NCBI GenBank assembly: GCA_905233595.1
Contig: CAJOFI010000009.1
Location: 1 to 11,282, forward strand
Direction: 5' to 3'
Origin: an uncultured Oscillospiraceae bacterium
GTDB taxonomy: Bacteria > Bacillota > Clostridia > Oscillospirales > Oscillospiraceae
DNA length: 11,282 nt
Each line of letters starts with the position of its first letter. Position 1 is the stretch's first letter. Below are positions 1-8,200 of the stretch, one piece after another. Position numbers and translations under genes: made by a program. Under the pieces are notes generated by a model. That model was not told the origin of the DNA and made no database searches. It saw only the letters and a program-made list of their open reading frames with translations.

Positions 1-779
1 CAGTACATCCCGGTTTCAGGGTCGGTCCAGCGGGCGACACCCTCCATCAGCTCGCGGAAGATGGCGCGAAGCCTCTCATTCGCCTCGCCCTCGGGCAGGA
101 TCTCGCAGAGGTCGGCCAGCGCCACGGCGAACCAGCCGATGCTGCGCAGCCAGAAGTTTTTCGAGCGCCCGGTCTCGGGATCGGCCCAGAAGGCCGTGCG
201 GCTCGCGTCGTAGCCGTGGTAGTAGAGGCCGCTCTTCTCGTCGCGCATTCTCGCGCGGACGTTCTCGATCTGGCGCAGGGTATCGGAGAAATCCCCGTCG
301 CCGAGATTCTTGACGTACATGGCGTAGAAGGGCTGCGCCATATAAAGCCCGTCCAGCCAGACCTGATTGGGGTAAATGGCCTTGTGCCAGAAGTTCCCCT
401 CAAAGGTACGGGGCTGATCTACAAGCTGCCGGTGCAGAAGCTCGGCGGCTTTTTTATATTTTTCCTTGCCCGTCGCGGTGTAAAGCGGGAAGAGCACGCG
501 CCCCTCGTTGAGATCGTCGAGGTTATAGGTGGACTGGTCATAGCTGCGGATGCTGCCATCCTCCCGCACGAACCAGTCGATATAGCCCTCGGCGAAGTCG
601 GCATACTGCCGATCGCCCGTGATCTCGCTCATGGACAGCAGCGCGGTCATCATGCAGCCGTCGATGTAGTTCCAGCTCGCGGGCTTGCCCTGGCGCACCT
701 TCTCAATGTTCCAGACCGTGTATTCCGGCGTGGATTCGCGGATCAGCCGCTGCACGTAGGCGTCGATTTTTTCATACAT
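1..779 (-). CDS. Unsaturated uronyl hydrolase, GH88/GH105 family (partial, C-terminus beyond window)
   Basis: This enzyme hydrolyses the terminal 4,5-unsaturated uronic acid left on pectic oligosaccharides by lyases (YteR-like unsaturated rhamnogalacturonyl hydrolase). I read 259 residues; the stop lies beyond base 1. Seen: D88-D89, W141-L-D143-G, H188 in a YYHGYD stretch, and W210-L-R212 followed by SIGW. From memory, B. subtilis YteR uses Asp88, Asp143, a His near 189 and Trp/Arg at 211/213, so all line up to within one residue. The fold would be an (alpha/alpha)6 barrel. There is no signal peptide, so it is cytoplasmic. The ATG at 779 was chosen because GAGGG lies 7 bases upstream and the downstream ATG is out of frame. 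It begins 29 bases after the GH28 stop and is the last visible gene of the minus-strand operon. The exact substrate (galacturonan or rhamnogalacturonan fragment) cannot be told from sequence. Confidence 0.9.
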   Translation of the reverse strand, partial: MYEKIDAYVQRLIRESTPEYTVWNIEKVRQGKPASWNYIDGCMMTALLSMSEITGDRQYADFAEGYIDWFVREDGSIRSYDQSTYNLDDLNEGRVLFPLYTATGKEKYKKAAELLHRQLVDQPRTFEGNFWHKAIYPNQVWLDGLYMAQPFYAMYVKNLGDGDFSDTLRQIENVRARMRDEKSGLYYHGYDASRTAFWADPETGRSKNFWLRSIGWFAVALADLCEILPEGEANERLRAIFRELMEGVARWTDPETGMY

Positions 780-808
780 AGTCAATCCCTCTTCTGTCAG
801 CAAAAGCT

Positions 809-2359
809 TTATCCGACGTGTTCCAGGGTCTCGTAATGGTTTGCGATCAGCTTTTCGCCGTCCTCGCCCTCGAGCTTCACGTTCTCCACGCGGATGTGGC
901 GCACGTTGTCGAGGTACAGCCCCAGCCTACAGCGCTCCTTGGCGAAGTTTTCCATGATGGGGATGCCCGGCTTTGCGTTCTCGGCAAAGCTCACGCTGAT
1001 GTTTTTCAGCGTGACCGCCTCGATGGGCGCTTCGGGCAGGCCGTCGATGTAGCAGGCGGCGATCTCCGCGTCGGTGCAGACCATGTTTTCAAAGCGGAAG
1101 CTGCCCATATAGGGCGTGCGATCGTCCACGGGCAGTTTTTTGCGCGACCAGACGTATTCGCTCTCACTGTCCGGGTCGCAGCAGTTGTACCAGAGGTTGA
1201 TGACGATGGGGGTCAGAACGCCCTCCATGCGGATGTTTTCAAACAGCACCTCGTCGATGCGGCAATTCTTGCCGCGCCCGCGGCGGCTCTTGATGCGCAG
1301 GCCGCGATCCGTGCCGCGAAAGACGCAGTGGCTCACGGTGAGGTTGCGCACCCCGGCGCCGATCTCGCTGCCGAGCGTCACGCCGCCGTGGCCGTGATCC
1401 ATCAGACAGTTGCGGATCGTATGGTGATCGGCCGGGACGTTCAGCTTGAGCCCCAGCTCGATCTTGCTCGACTTGATGGCGATGCAGTCGTCTCCCACCG
1501 AGAAACGGCAGCCGATGATGTTCACACCGTCACAGGATTCGGGGTCGATGGCGTCGGTATTCGGGCTGACCTTCGGCGCGGAAATCTTCACGTCGTAGAC
1601 GCCGACGTTTTTGGAATAGTGCGGGTGGAGCTGCCACGAGGGGGAGTTGCAGGCGTGTACGCCGTGCAGCGTCACGTTCTCGCAGCGGTTGAAGAACATC
1701 AGCCGGGGGCGCGCCGTCGTAAACGTGCGATAGGCCGTCCAGAAATCCGTGTTCTGCGCGTTGCCGTCCACCGTGCCCTTGCCGACGATGCGGATATCCT
1801 CCACGTACTGCGCAGTGATGAGGGACTGGTACATGGGCACGGGCTTCCCCTCAAAGCTGCCGAAGTAGAGCTCCTCACCATTGAGAGCCGTCACTTCGCC
1901 GGGGATGATCGGATAATCCTCGCGCTTTGCCCAACCGAGCAGGGTCGCGCCCTCCTCAAGCTCGAGCGTGATATGGCTCTTGAGCGTCAGCGGGCGGCAT
2001 AGATAGCGCCCCGCCGGGAACACGAGCCTTGCGTTCCCGGGCAGGAAGGAGATCGCGGTCTGCACGGCCTGGGTATCGTCGTGCTCGCCGTCGCCGATCG
2101 CGCCGAAGTCGCGCACGTTCAGCGCGCAGCTCTCCGAAGCCGTGCGGAAGCGCAGCTCCTCCCGAAGCTCCCGGCCGACGAGAGACACGGTATATTCGGT
2201 GTCCGGCTGAAGGGAGAAGAGAGAGAAGACGTTGGTGTCGCAGTTATATTGCTCCTGCCCGTTCAGAAGCACGGTAAAACTTTCCGGCGCGTAGTAGGGC
2301 AGCTCGTTTTGCAGTTCAAAGCAGGCAGAGCTTGCGCCGGCAAAGAGAAGCTTCAACAT
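809..2359 (-). CDS. GH28 polygalacturonase-like glycoside hydrolase
   Basis: A 516-residue pectin-degrading hydrolase of family GH28, which cleaves alpha-1,4-galacturonosyl (or rhamnogalacturonan) linkages. Residues 1-75 look like the small beta-sandwich (fibronectin-III-like) domain found ahead of the catalytic domain in bacterial exo-polygalacturonases. The parallel beta-helix begins near DFGAIGDG (84-91). The four GH28 signatures are present in order: N267-T-D269, D290-D291, G323-H324-G325 and R355-I-K357, so the catalytic Asp triad, His and Arg/Lys are intact. There is no signal peptide, which implies cytoplasmic action on imported oligomers. The ATG at 2359 was chosen over a longer frame from 2404: the longer frame overlaps the upstream gene by 32 bases, whereas AAAGGA, directly overlapping the upstream TAA stop, sits well spaced before 2359. 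Exo-acting mode and exact substrate are inference. Confidence 0.93.
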   Translation of the reverse strand: MLKLLFAGASSACFELQNELPYYAPESFTVLLNGQEQYNCDTNVFSLFSLQPDTEYTVSLVGRELREELRFRTASESCALNVRDFGAIGDGEHDDTQAVQTAISFLPGNARLVFPAGRYLCRPLTLKSHITLELEEGATLLGWAKREDYPIIPGEVTALNGEELYFGSFEGKPVPMYQSLITAQYVEDIRIVGKGTVDGNAQNTDFWTAYRTFTTARPRLMFFNRCENVTLHGVHACNSPSWQLHPHYSKNVGVYDVKISAPKVSPNTDAIDPESCDGVNIIGCRFSVGDDCIAIKSSKIELGLKLNVPADHHTIRNCLMDHGHGGVTLGSEIGAGVRNLTVSHCVFRGTDRGLRIKSRRGRGKNCRIDEVLFENIRMEGVLTPIVINLWYNCCDPDSESEYVWSRKKLPVDDRTPYMGSFRFENMVCTDAEIAACYIDGLPEAPIEAVTLKNISVSFAENAKPGIPIMENFAKERCRLGLYLDNVRHIRVENVKLEGEDGEKLIANHYETLEHVG

Positions 2360-2372
2360 AATGAACAATCCT

Positions 2373-3002
2373 TTATCGCAAAGCGTTCTTTTTAGCGTCC
2401 TCAATGATTTGTTTCAGCAAGCGCTTCATGCCGAGAAACAGGAGATCAAAGGCCGTGTAGAATACGCCAAACAGGATCGGCCCGACGCCGAGGGACGCGG
2501 TGCCGCCCATGGCGACAAGTGAGAGGTTGATGAGGTTGTACAGAAAATCCACGCACACCAGCAGGAGGCAGGCGTAGACGATGTTGAGGAAGAAGGTGAT
2601 GTACTGCCGTTTGGGAAACATCATCCAGGCGTCGTTGCCGCCGCTGGTTTTGGCGTAGTAGCGCAGGATGTTGTTCGTGATGACGTCGGTGATGACGCCG
2701 AGGGCGAGGCCGAAGACCGCAAGCAGGTCGAGCCGCGCCGTGATATAGGAGCTCAGCCCCCAGAAAATGAAGAAGCAGACGGAACCGGCAAACCAGATCT
2801 TGATGAGCACGACCTTGACCCAGTCCGCAATATGGATCTTCGGGCCGGAGCGGTACTTGCGCAGCTCCTCCTCGGAGACCTCGGGCGAGTTGCTCTCATC
2901 GGCCTCGACGAGGTTTTTGACCGCGTCGGTGTGCAGCTTGTAGTATTCGGCGGTCGCCCTGTTCTGTTCGGGAACCGCGCGTTTTTTCTTTCCGGATGCC
3001 AT
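2373..3002 (-). CDS. Small four-helix membrane protein (TM-D), function unknown
   Basis: I do not recognise this 209-residue protein. It has a charged, lysine/glutamate-rich N-terminal arm (residues 1-60, likely cytoplasmic) followed by about four hydrophobic segments at roughly 62-86, 91-108, 133-160 and 172-192, and a basic C-terminal tail. No catalytic motif, EAA loop or nucleotide-binding motif is visible. The start at 3002 is preceded by AGAGGA at good spacing; the open frame runs further upstream to 3185 but there overlaps the preceding gene and reads as low-quality Ser/Arg-rich sequence. It is the last of four small membrane proteins bracketing the transporter ATPase and lies 13 bases before the GH28 gene. 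Its 67-base leader holds a perfect 13-bp inverted repeat. Its place in the operon suggests a job in transporter assembly, anchoring or regulation; this is inference only. Confidence 0.85.
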   Translation of the reverse strand: MASGKKKRAVPEQNRATAEYYKLHTDAVKNLVEADESNSPEVSEEELRKYRSGPKIHIADWVKVVLIKIWFAGSVCFFIFWGLSSYITARLDLLAVFGLALGVITDVITNNILRYYAKTSGGNDAWMMFPKRQYITFFLNIVYACLLLVCVDFLYNLINLSLVAMGGTASLGVGPILFGVFYTAFDLLFLGMKRLLKQIIEDAKKNALR

Positions 3003-3024
3003 AAGAATTCCTCTACGGGCTTTG

Positions 3025-3058
3025 CCCGGATCGGAAAACCGGAGCTTTCCGATCCGGG
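3025..3058 (-). repeat. Intercistronic perfect inverted repeat (13-bp stem, 8-nt loop)
   Basis: The arms 3025-3037 and 3046-3058 are perfectly complementary (CCCGGATCGGAAA and TTTCCGATCCGGG) around an 8-base loop. It lies in the 67-base gap between the third and fourth small membrane protein genes. On the transcribed (minus) strand no T-run follows, so it is unlikely to be a simple intrinsic terminator; mRNA processing or stabilisation, or partial attenuation, is more plausible. A short alternative stem, GGGC-TTT-GCCC (3017-3027), shares three bases with the left arm and lies just before the ribosome binding site of the next gene. Confidence 0.8.
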
Positions 3059-3069
3059 AAATTTGAAAC

Positions 3070-3641
3070 TTAATCCTCGCCGGAGATGTCGATCTCGCCG
3101 AGCTTGCCGTAGTCCTCCACGGTGACGGAGGTGTTGATCTTGCGCAGAAGCTTGGCGTAAACCGGTCTGAGCAAAACCAGGGCAATGCCGATGCCGAGGA
3201 TCACGATATGGGTCTGCAGGACGTTATAGGCCTGCGCGATGTATTTCGTGGACGCGTCGAGCGTGATGGGGTTCTCCGCGCGGGTCAGCGCGGTCATGAT
3301 GAGGTTGGAGTAGTAGATGTCGCAGAAGATGATGACCGCGAACATCACGAGCATCAGCGCGACCATCACGTACACGGGCTTTTTGCGGCGCGGGTAGGCG
3401 TTGAGGAAGCACACCAGCGACAGCATGGAAAACAGCATCGTCGCAAAGCCGCACAGACCCATGCCGGGGCCCTGGATCTTGGCCGTGGTGTCGGAAATGT
3501 GGGTCAGATTCAGGGAGTACTGGAAAAACGCGAGCAGCAGCACGACCAGCGCGATGATGGTGGGCTGGCGCTTGAGAGCCACGAAGAATTTGCGCAGGAA
3601 CTCGGGCATCTTGCTGCCCGCTTTGGCGGTCTTATTGGCGC

Positions 3642-3645
<4 letters not shown>
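3070..3645 (-). CDS. Small four-helix membrane protein (TM-C), function unknown
   Basis: A 191-residue polytopic membrane protein that I cannot assign to a family. The N-terminus is short and basic (Lys/Arg-rich, residues 1-27), followed by hydrophobic segments at about 28-44, 64-84, 90-112 and 142-162 and an acidic C-terminal tail (170-191). A polar stretch with two Thr-rich patches lies between helices 3 and 4 (about 120-140) and may face outside. Its ATG overlaps the stop of the ATPase gene as ATGA (3642-3645), so translation is coupled to the ATPase. The ribosome binding site, GGGGG/AAGGG, is embedded in the last ATPase codons. Stable 1:1 production with the ATPase, and so a physical link to the importer, is a reasonable inference; no function can be named from sequence. 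Confidence 0.87.
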
Positions 3646-4730
<1,085 letters not shown>

Positions 4731-4744
4731 AACGTCCTCCTTCC

Positions 4745-5233
4745 TTATGCGGCCTTCGCTTCGAGCGAGGCGACATGCTGCGCGAGCTGACGGGAGCGGA
4801 TCATGCCGACGACGGCGCCGCCGATGAGGCAGGCGGCGGAGGCAAGCAGCCAGATCACGCAGAAGACGAACTGACGGCTCTGCATGACGGTGACGGTCTG
4901 CTCGGAGATGGTGACCGCAGCGGCGTGCGCCTTCACCGGATAGATGAAGATGCGGACGATCTGCAGAATGCCCAGCACGATCATCACGTAGCCGTAGCCG
5001 ATCTTGTAGTTCTTGATGCCCTCGGAGCTGAGGAACGCGGCAAGCATGAACACCAGGTTATACAGGATCGAGGCGCCAATGAGGATGTTGTAGTACCAGG
5101 AGCCCACGTTGGACTCATAGATGCTGATGAAGTAGAATACGTCGAACAGGATCGCGAGCAGCGCGAGGCCGGACGCGGCGGAGTTCTTCGTATAGCGCAT
5201 ACGGTCGAGGCGAATGGTTTTTTCGTCGTTCAT
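4745..5233 (-). CDS. Small four-helix membrane protein (TM-B), function unknown
   Basis: A 162-residue membrane protein, unrecognised. Hydrophobic segments lie at about 21-39, 47-69, 76-99 and 121-145, giving four predicted helices. The N-terminus (1-20) is charged, and the short C-terminus ends in Ala/Lys/Glu-rich sequence that could be helical. A polar loop (about 100-120, Ala/Val/Thr/Gln-rich) separates helices 3 and 4, the same general plan as the membrane protein just downstream of the ATPase. The true start is the ATG at 5233: it forms an ATGA overlap with the stop of the previous gene, and AAAGGGGG precedes it; the open frame continues upstream to 5398 but only as antisense-like out-of-frame sequence within that gene. 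It ends 14 bases before the ATPase gene. A transporter accessory role is inferred from position alone. Confidence 0.87.
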   Translation of the reverse strand: MNDEKTIRLDRMRYTKNSAASGLALLAILFDVFYFISIYESNVGSWYYNILIGASILYNLVFMLAAFLSSEGIKNYKIGYGYVMIVLGILQIVRIFIYPVKAHAAAVTISEQTVTVMQSRQFVFCVIWLLASAACLIGGAVVGMIRSRQLAQHVASLEAKAA

Positions 5234-5820
5234 GCCGCAGCCCCCTTTCCTTGCGCGATGAGCTTGGCCTCCTCCTTCATGAGCTGCATCTTCCAGACCG
5301 TGCTGACGACCAGGCCGATGGAGACCAGAAGGGAGATGGCGAAGACCGCGTAGTGGACATCGAACCAGAAGGTGGATTCGGTGTAAGCGGTTTTCCACAG
5401 ATCGGCATGCGCCTTGAGCGCCTCAAAGTCCACAGCCAGGAAGCGAGCCTTGAACAGCTCGATATAGCTGTGCGCCTGGATGGCGACATAGAAGTGCGCG
5501 ATGACGTTCGCGGCAACGGTGAGATAGTTGCCGATGTAATATTTTCTGCGGATGTGGGTGTTCGTGATAAAGAGAAGGCAGGCGAGCAGGATCAAAACAA
5601 TGGAATTTCTGAGAAACACACTGTTGAAGCCCTGCATGTTGTAGTAGACGATGGAACCGGGCACGTCGGTCTGCGTGAGATCGGCGGGGTTGCGCATCGT
5701 GGAGTAGAGCGTGTCATAGAGATCGGTCATAATACCCAGCGAATACAGGAAAACGATCGCGCTGGACGCGATGACCAGGAAGCAAAGGATTTTCTGCAGC
5801 GTCAACTGTTTTTTGTACAT
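5230..5820 (-). CDS. Small four-helix membrane protein (TM-A), function unknown
   Basis: A 196-residue membrane protein, unrecognised. Predicted helices lie at about 11-33, 71-88, 95-117 and 155-178, with a polar, probably extracytoplasmic loop between helices 1 and 2 (34-70, with Asp, Asn and Thr) and another between 3 and 4 (118-154). The C-terminal tail is Lys/Glu/Ala-rich. The start at 5820 has an excellent GGGAGGT site; an in-frame upstream start at 5853 would lie inside a GC-rich hairpin without a ribosome binding site. It overlaps the next membrane protein gene by ATGA (5230-5233). It follows the solute-binding protein gene after a 116-base gap that holds a strong inverted repeat, a layout that often lowers expression of downstream genes relative to the binding protein. 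Function is unknown. Confidence 0.87.
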   Translation of the reverse strand: MYKKQLTLQKILCFLVIASSAIVFLYSLGIMTDLYDTLYSTMRNPADLTQTDVPGSIVYYNMQGFNSVFLRNSIVLILLACLLFITNTHIRRKYYIGNYLTVAANVIAHFYVAIQAHSYIELFKARFLAVDFEALKAHADLWKTAYTESTFWFDVHYAVFAISLLVSIGLVVSTVWKMQLMKEEAKLIAQGKGAAA

Positions 5821-5836
5821 TTTGACCTCCCTGCTG

Positions 5837-5889
5837 CAAGCGCCGCCCCCCAAGGAGGGTCTCCCCTCCCTGGGGCTTGGCGGGCCTGC
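5837..5889 (-). repeat. GC-rich intercistronic hairpin after the solute-binding protein gene
   Basis: The core arms CCCCAAGGAGGG (5848-5859) and CCCTCCCTGGGG (5864-5875) pair with a single A-C mismatch around a 4-base loop. Pairing can extend outward with small bulges to about 5837-5889. It sits in the 116-base gap between the binding protein stop (5937) and the next start (5820), where I see no gene. On the minus strand there is no following T-run. The likely role is a 3' stabiliser or partial terminator that leaves the binding protein message more abundant than the downstream genes. A dispersed REP-like palindrome is the alternative. The CCCTCC tract could also pair with the GGGAGG ribosome binding site of the downstream gene. 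The 8-bp palindrome CGTGCACG (5926-5933) lies nearby. Confidence 0.72.
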
Positions 5890-5936
5890 GAATCTGCGTT
5901 CACATCAGGCGTACAAATTGCCCTTCGTGCACGCGC

Positions 5937-8132
5937 TCAGTTCATGGCGTTGTAGAAGCTCTGAAGGCGGTTCCAGGCGTCGGTCTTGAGCGCCAGGTAC
6001 TGGCGGCCGCCCCACTCGTTGGAAACGGTTTCGGCGGAAGCCTCAGCGCTGCCCATGCCCTCCTCGGCGTAACCGGCAACGATCTGGTTGACGAAGAGGT
6101 TCTCCTTATCCTTGGAGGCGGAGAATCTGCCGTTGGCGGTGAGCTGGGTGTAGGTGTTGAGCATGTCGTTCTCGGCCTTCGTGTTGGGCAGAACGGTCGG
6201 GATGGACATGTACCAGGGGTTGGAAGTGACGGCGAGCTCGGGGTGCTTGATGGTGCCGAGAGCGATGGCGACGGAGATCTTGCCGGCGCCCTCACGACCC
6301 ACGTCGCTGGTGCACTGGAACTCGAAGGCCTGGCTCTTGGCGAAGCTCAGCGTGGAGCCGAGGAACTGACGGGCGTAGTTGGTGTAGTTGCCGCTGGCCT
6401 TCTCCCACAGCTCGGCGCGGGTGGCGTCGGCGATCTCGGGCATATCCTGGCCGTTGAAGACGAAGGTCACGTAGCTGCCGTCGGGATTGGTCTTGATGAA
6501 GGCGTCGGGGCCGTAGGACATGAGGATCATGCCCTCGGGGGAGTAGGCGAAGTCGATGAGCTTGAGCGCGGCGTTGAGCTTGTCAGCGTTGCCCGCGACA
6601 CCGGCGGAGGAGATGCCCCAGCCGTCGGTCTTGACGGAACGCCAGGACTCGGTGAAGCGCATGTAGTTGCCGCCCTCGGTGCCGTCCATCCAGCGGGAGA
6701 CGGGAACCATAACGGCCATGTACTTCTCACCCTCGTCGAACACGCCCTGGCTGGGATCGTTGTACAGGGTCTGGGTGGAGTTGTAGTCGTAGTGCATGAA
6801 GCCGGAGTCGGTCTCGAGGTACTGCTTGGTCTTGCCGTCGGCGTTGTTCATGAAGTTCTCGGAGATCAGGCCTTCCTTGGCGATGGCGTTCATGCGCTCA
6901 AGAGCCTGGTAGGTCTCGACGTTCTGGCGGGCGTCCTTCAGAGTGCCGTCAACGTCGAAGTAGAGGTAATCCTGGCGGGACTCGAGGCCGCGCACGCCGA
7001 AGAGGTGACCGACGAAGCGAACGACGTCGGAGCGGCGGGCGGTGTTGTTCTCCTCACGGGAGAAGATGCCCTGGATGGAGTCGGTGCCGTTGAGGGTCTG
7101 GGGGTTGGCGACGACGCAGCGGAGAAGAGCAACCAGCTCGTCCACGTCCCATGCGGCGTTCTGACCGATGAAGAGGTTGGAGCGCTCGGTGCCGTAGTAG
7201 CCGTTGTAGGCCTCGTCGATGTAGGTGCGCAGCATGTTGACAGCTTCCACGCCGTCGATGCTGCCAGCCGCGTTCATCTTCTCGATGATGTTGCCGGCGG
7301 CGTCGTAATCCTTGGTGACGGTCTCAACACCGCTGCCGTCAAGCTTGACGGTCTCGATGTCGATCTTGCCGGAGGAGGGCATAAAGGGCTCGTAAACGGG
7401 CTCGGCGGTCTTGTTGCACTTGTCGGCCTCGAATTCGCCCTCGCCGTCGAGGAGCGTCTGGACCATGTCAACGCGCATGAGGGGCATACGCTCGATGTCG
7501 TTCACGCCGTCGAAGTAGGGGGAGAAGTAGATGGCGCCGGTATCGGTGTTGCCGGTGATGGAGAGGCGGACGATGGGGTTGGCCTCGAGGTAGGCCTTGA
7601 AGTTGGGCATCTGGTCGAGGTACTCGGCGATGTTCACGACAACACCCTGCTCGCCGTACTCGGTGAGCTTGCTGGCGGTGCCGGAGACCATGTCGATGTC
7701 GCCCATGCGCTCTTTCCAGTAGTCAAACTCCGCAGAGGAGCTGTTGCCCTGGTACTTGTCCTCGATCTTGATGCCGAGGAGCTTCTCGACCTCGACCCAG
7801 GTCGGCTTGAGGTCGCCGGCGTGGTAGGTGATGCCGTCGGCCAGGGTGATGCCCTCGCCCGCGACTTCGGCGTCGAGGCTCAGGCCGGTCTTGGTGGAGT
7901 TGTAGCCGGTGGCCATGCGAAGGATGGTGCCCTCGGCATAGCTCAGCTCAGCGGGGGCGGCAGCTTCCGCAGGGGCGGCAGCCTCGCCGCTCTCGGCGGC
8001 GGCAGCGGGGGCTTCCTCAGCCTTGGGGGCGCTGTACTGGTCAACGTCGATCTTGCCGCCGCAGCCGGCCAGCAGCGTTGCGAGCATCGCCACGGTCAGC
8101 AGGAGCGCAAAGAGCTTTTTCGTGTTTTTCAT
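5937..8132 (-). CDS. CUT1 ABC transporter lipoprotein solute-binding protein (LplA/YtcQ-like, large)
   Basis: A 731-residue lipoprotein that would capture oligosaccharides outside the cell and hand them to the permeases. The signal peptide has a basic start (MKNTKK), a hydrophobic core and a lipobox L21-A-G-C24; Cys24 would be lipidated. Residues about 33-63 form an Ala/Glu/Pro-rich linker holding the binding lobes away from the membrane. The rest is soluble and has no further transmembrane segment. The ATG at 8132 follows AAGGAGG in an AT-rich, unstructured leader, suited to high expression. Typical LplA/YtcQ proteins are, from memory, nearer 500 residues, so this one is about 200 longer. 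Its place directly after two permease genes and ahead of the ATPase fixes its role. The ligand is inferred to be a pectic oligosaccharide from the adjacent GH28, GH88/105 and CE8 genes; nothing in the sequence proves it. Confidence 0.92.
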   Translation of the reverse strand: MKNTKKLFALLLTVAMLATLLAGCGGKIDVDQYSAPKAEEAPAAAAESGEAAAPAEAAAPAELSYAEGTILRMATGYNSTKTGLSLDAEVAGEGITLADGITYHAGDLKPTWVEVEKLLGIKIEDKYQGNSSSAEFDYWKERMGDIDMVSGTASKLTEYGEQGVVVNIAEYLDQMPNFKAYLEANPIVRLSITGNTDTGAIYFSPYFDGVNDIERMPLMRVDMVQTLLDGEGEFEADKCNKTAEPVYEPFMPSSGKIDIETVKLDGSGVETVTKDYDAAGNIIEKMNAAGSIDGVEAVNMLRTYIDEAYNGYYGTERSNLFIGQNAAWDVDELVALLRCVVANPQTLNGTDSIQGIFSREENNTARRSDVVRFVGHLFGVRGLESRQDYLYFDVDGTLKDARQNVETYQALERMNAIAKEGLISENFMNNADGKTKQYLETDSGFMHYDYNSTQTLYNDPSQGVFDEGEKYMAVMVPVSRWMDGTEGGNYMRFTESWRSVKTDGWGISSAGVAGNADKLNAALKLIDFAYSPEGMILMSYGPDAFIKTNPDGSYVTFVFNGQDMPEIADATRAELWEKASGNYTNYARQFLGSTLSFAKSQAFEFQCTSDVGREGAGKISVAIALGTIKHPELAVTSNPWYMSIPTVLPNTKAENDMLNTYTQLTANGRFSASKDKENLFVNQIVAGYAEEGMGSAEASAETVSNEWGGRQYLALKTDAWNRLQSFYNAMN

Positions 8133-8173
8133 TCGGATCCTCCTTAATTATAATAAGTACAGTGTTATACATT

Positions 8174-8187
8174 CCGGGCAGGCCCGG
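8174..8187 (-). repeat. Short GC-rich inverted repeat between permease and binding-protein genes
   Basis: CCGGGC (8174-8179) and GCCCGG (8182-8187) pair around a 2-base centre; a 5-bp stem with a 4-base loop is more realistic in RNA. It lies in the 68-base gap between the second permease stop (8201) and the binding-protein start (8132). No T-run follows on the transcribed strand, so it may mark mRNA processing or protect the downstream binding-protein message from the 5' side. Confidence 0.5.
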
Positions 8188-8200
8188 TATTGCACAGGGA

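Noticed and set aside
818..2002. A 394-codon open frame on the plus strand
   Set aside because: It is antisense to the GH28 gene, whose four catalytic signatures are intact; the plus frame is Ala/Val/Asp-rich without motifs or a ribosome binding site.
3025..3058. The perfect hairpin as an intrinsic terminator
   Set aside because: No T-run follows on the transcribed strand, and the next genes share the operon's direction and have no promoter of their own that I can see.
5877..8147. A 756-codon open frame on the plus strand
   Set aside because: It is exactly antisense to the binding-protein gene, Val/Gly/Leu-rich and domainless; GC-rich codon use on the minus strand removes stops opposite. 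The minus frame has a signal peptide, lipobox and strong ribosome binding site.
8133..8165. TATAAT-like sequence just before the binding-protein ribosome binding site as an internal promoter
   Set aside because: The start point would fall inside the ribosome binding site and no -35 is present at proper spacing; an AT-rich unstructured leader explains it better.
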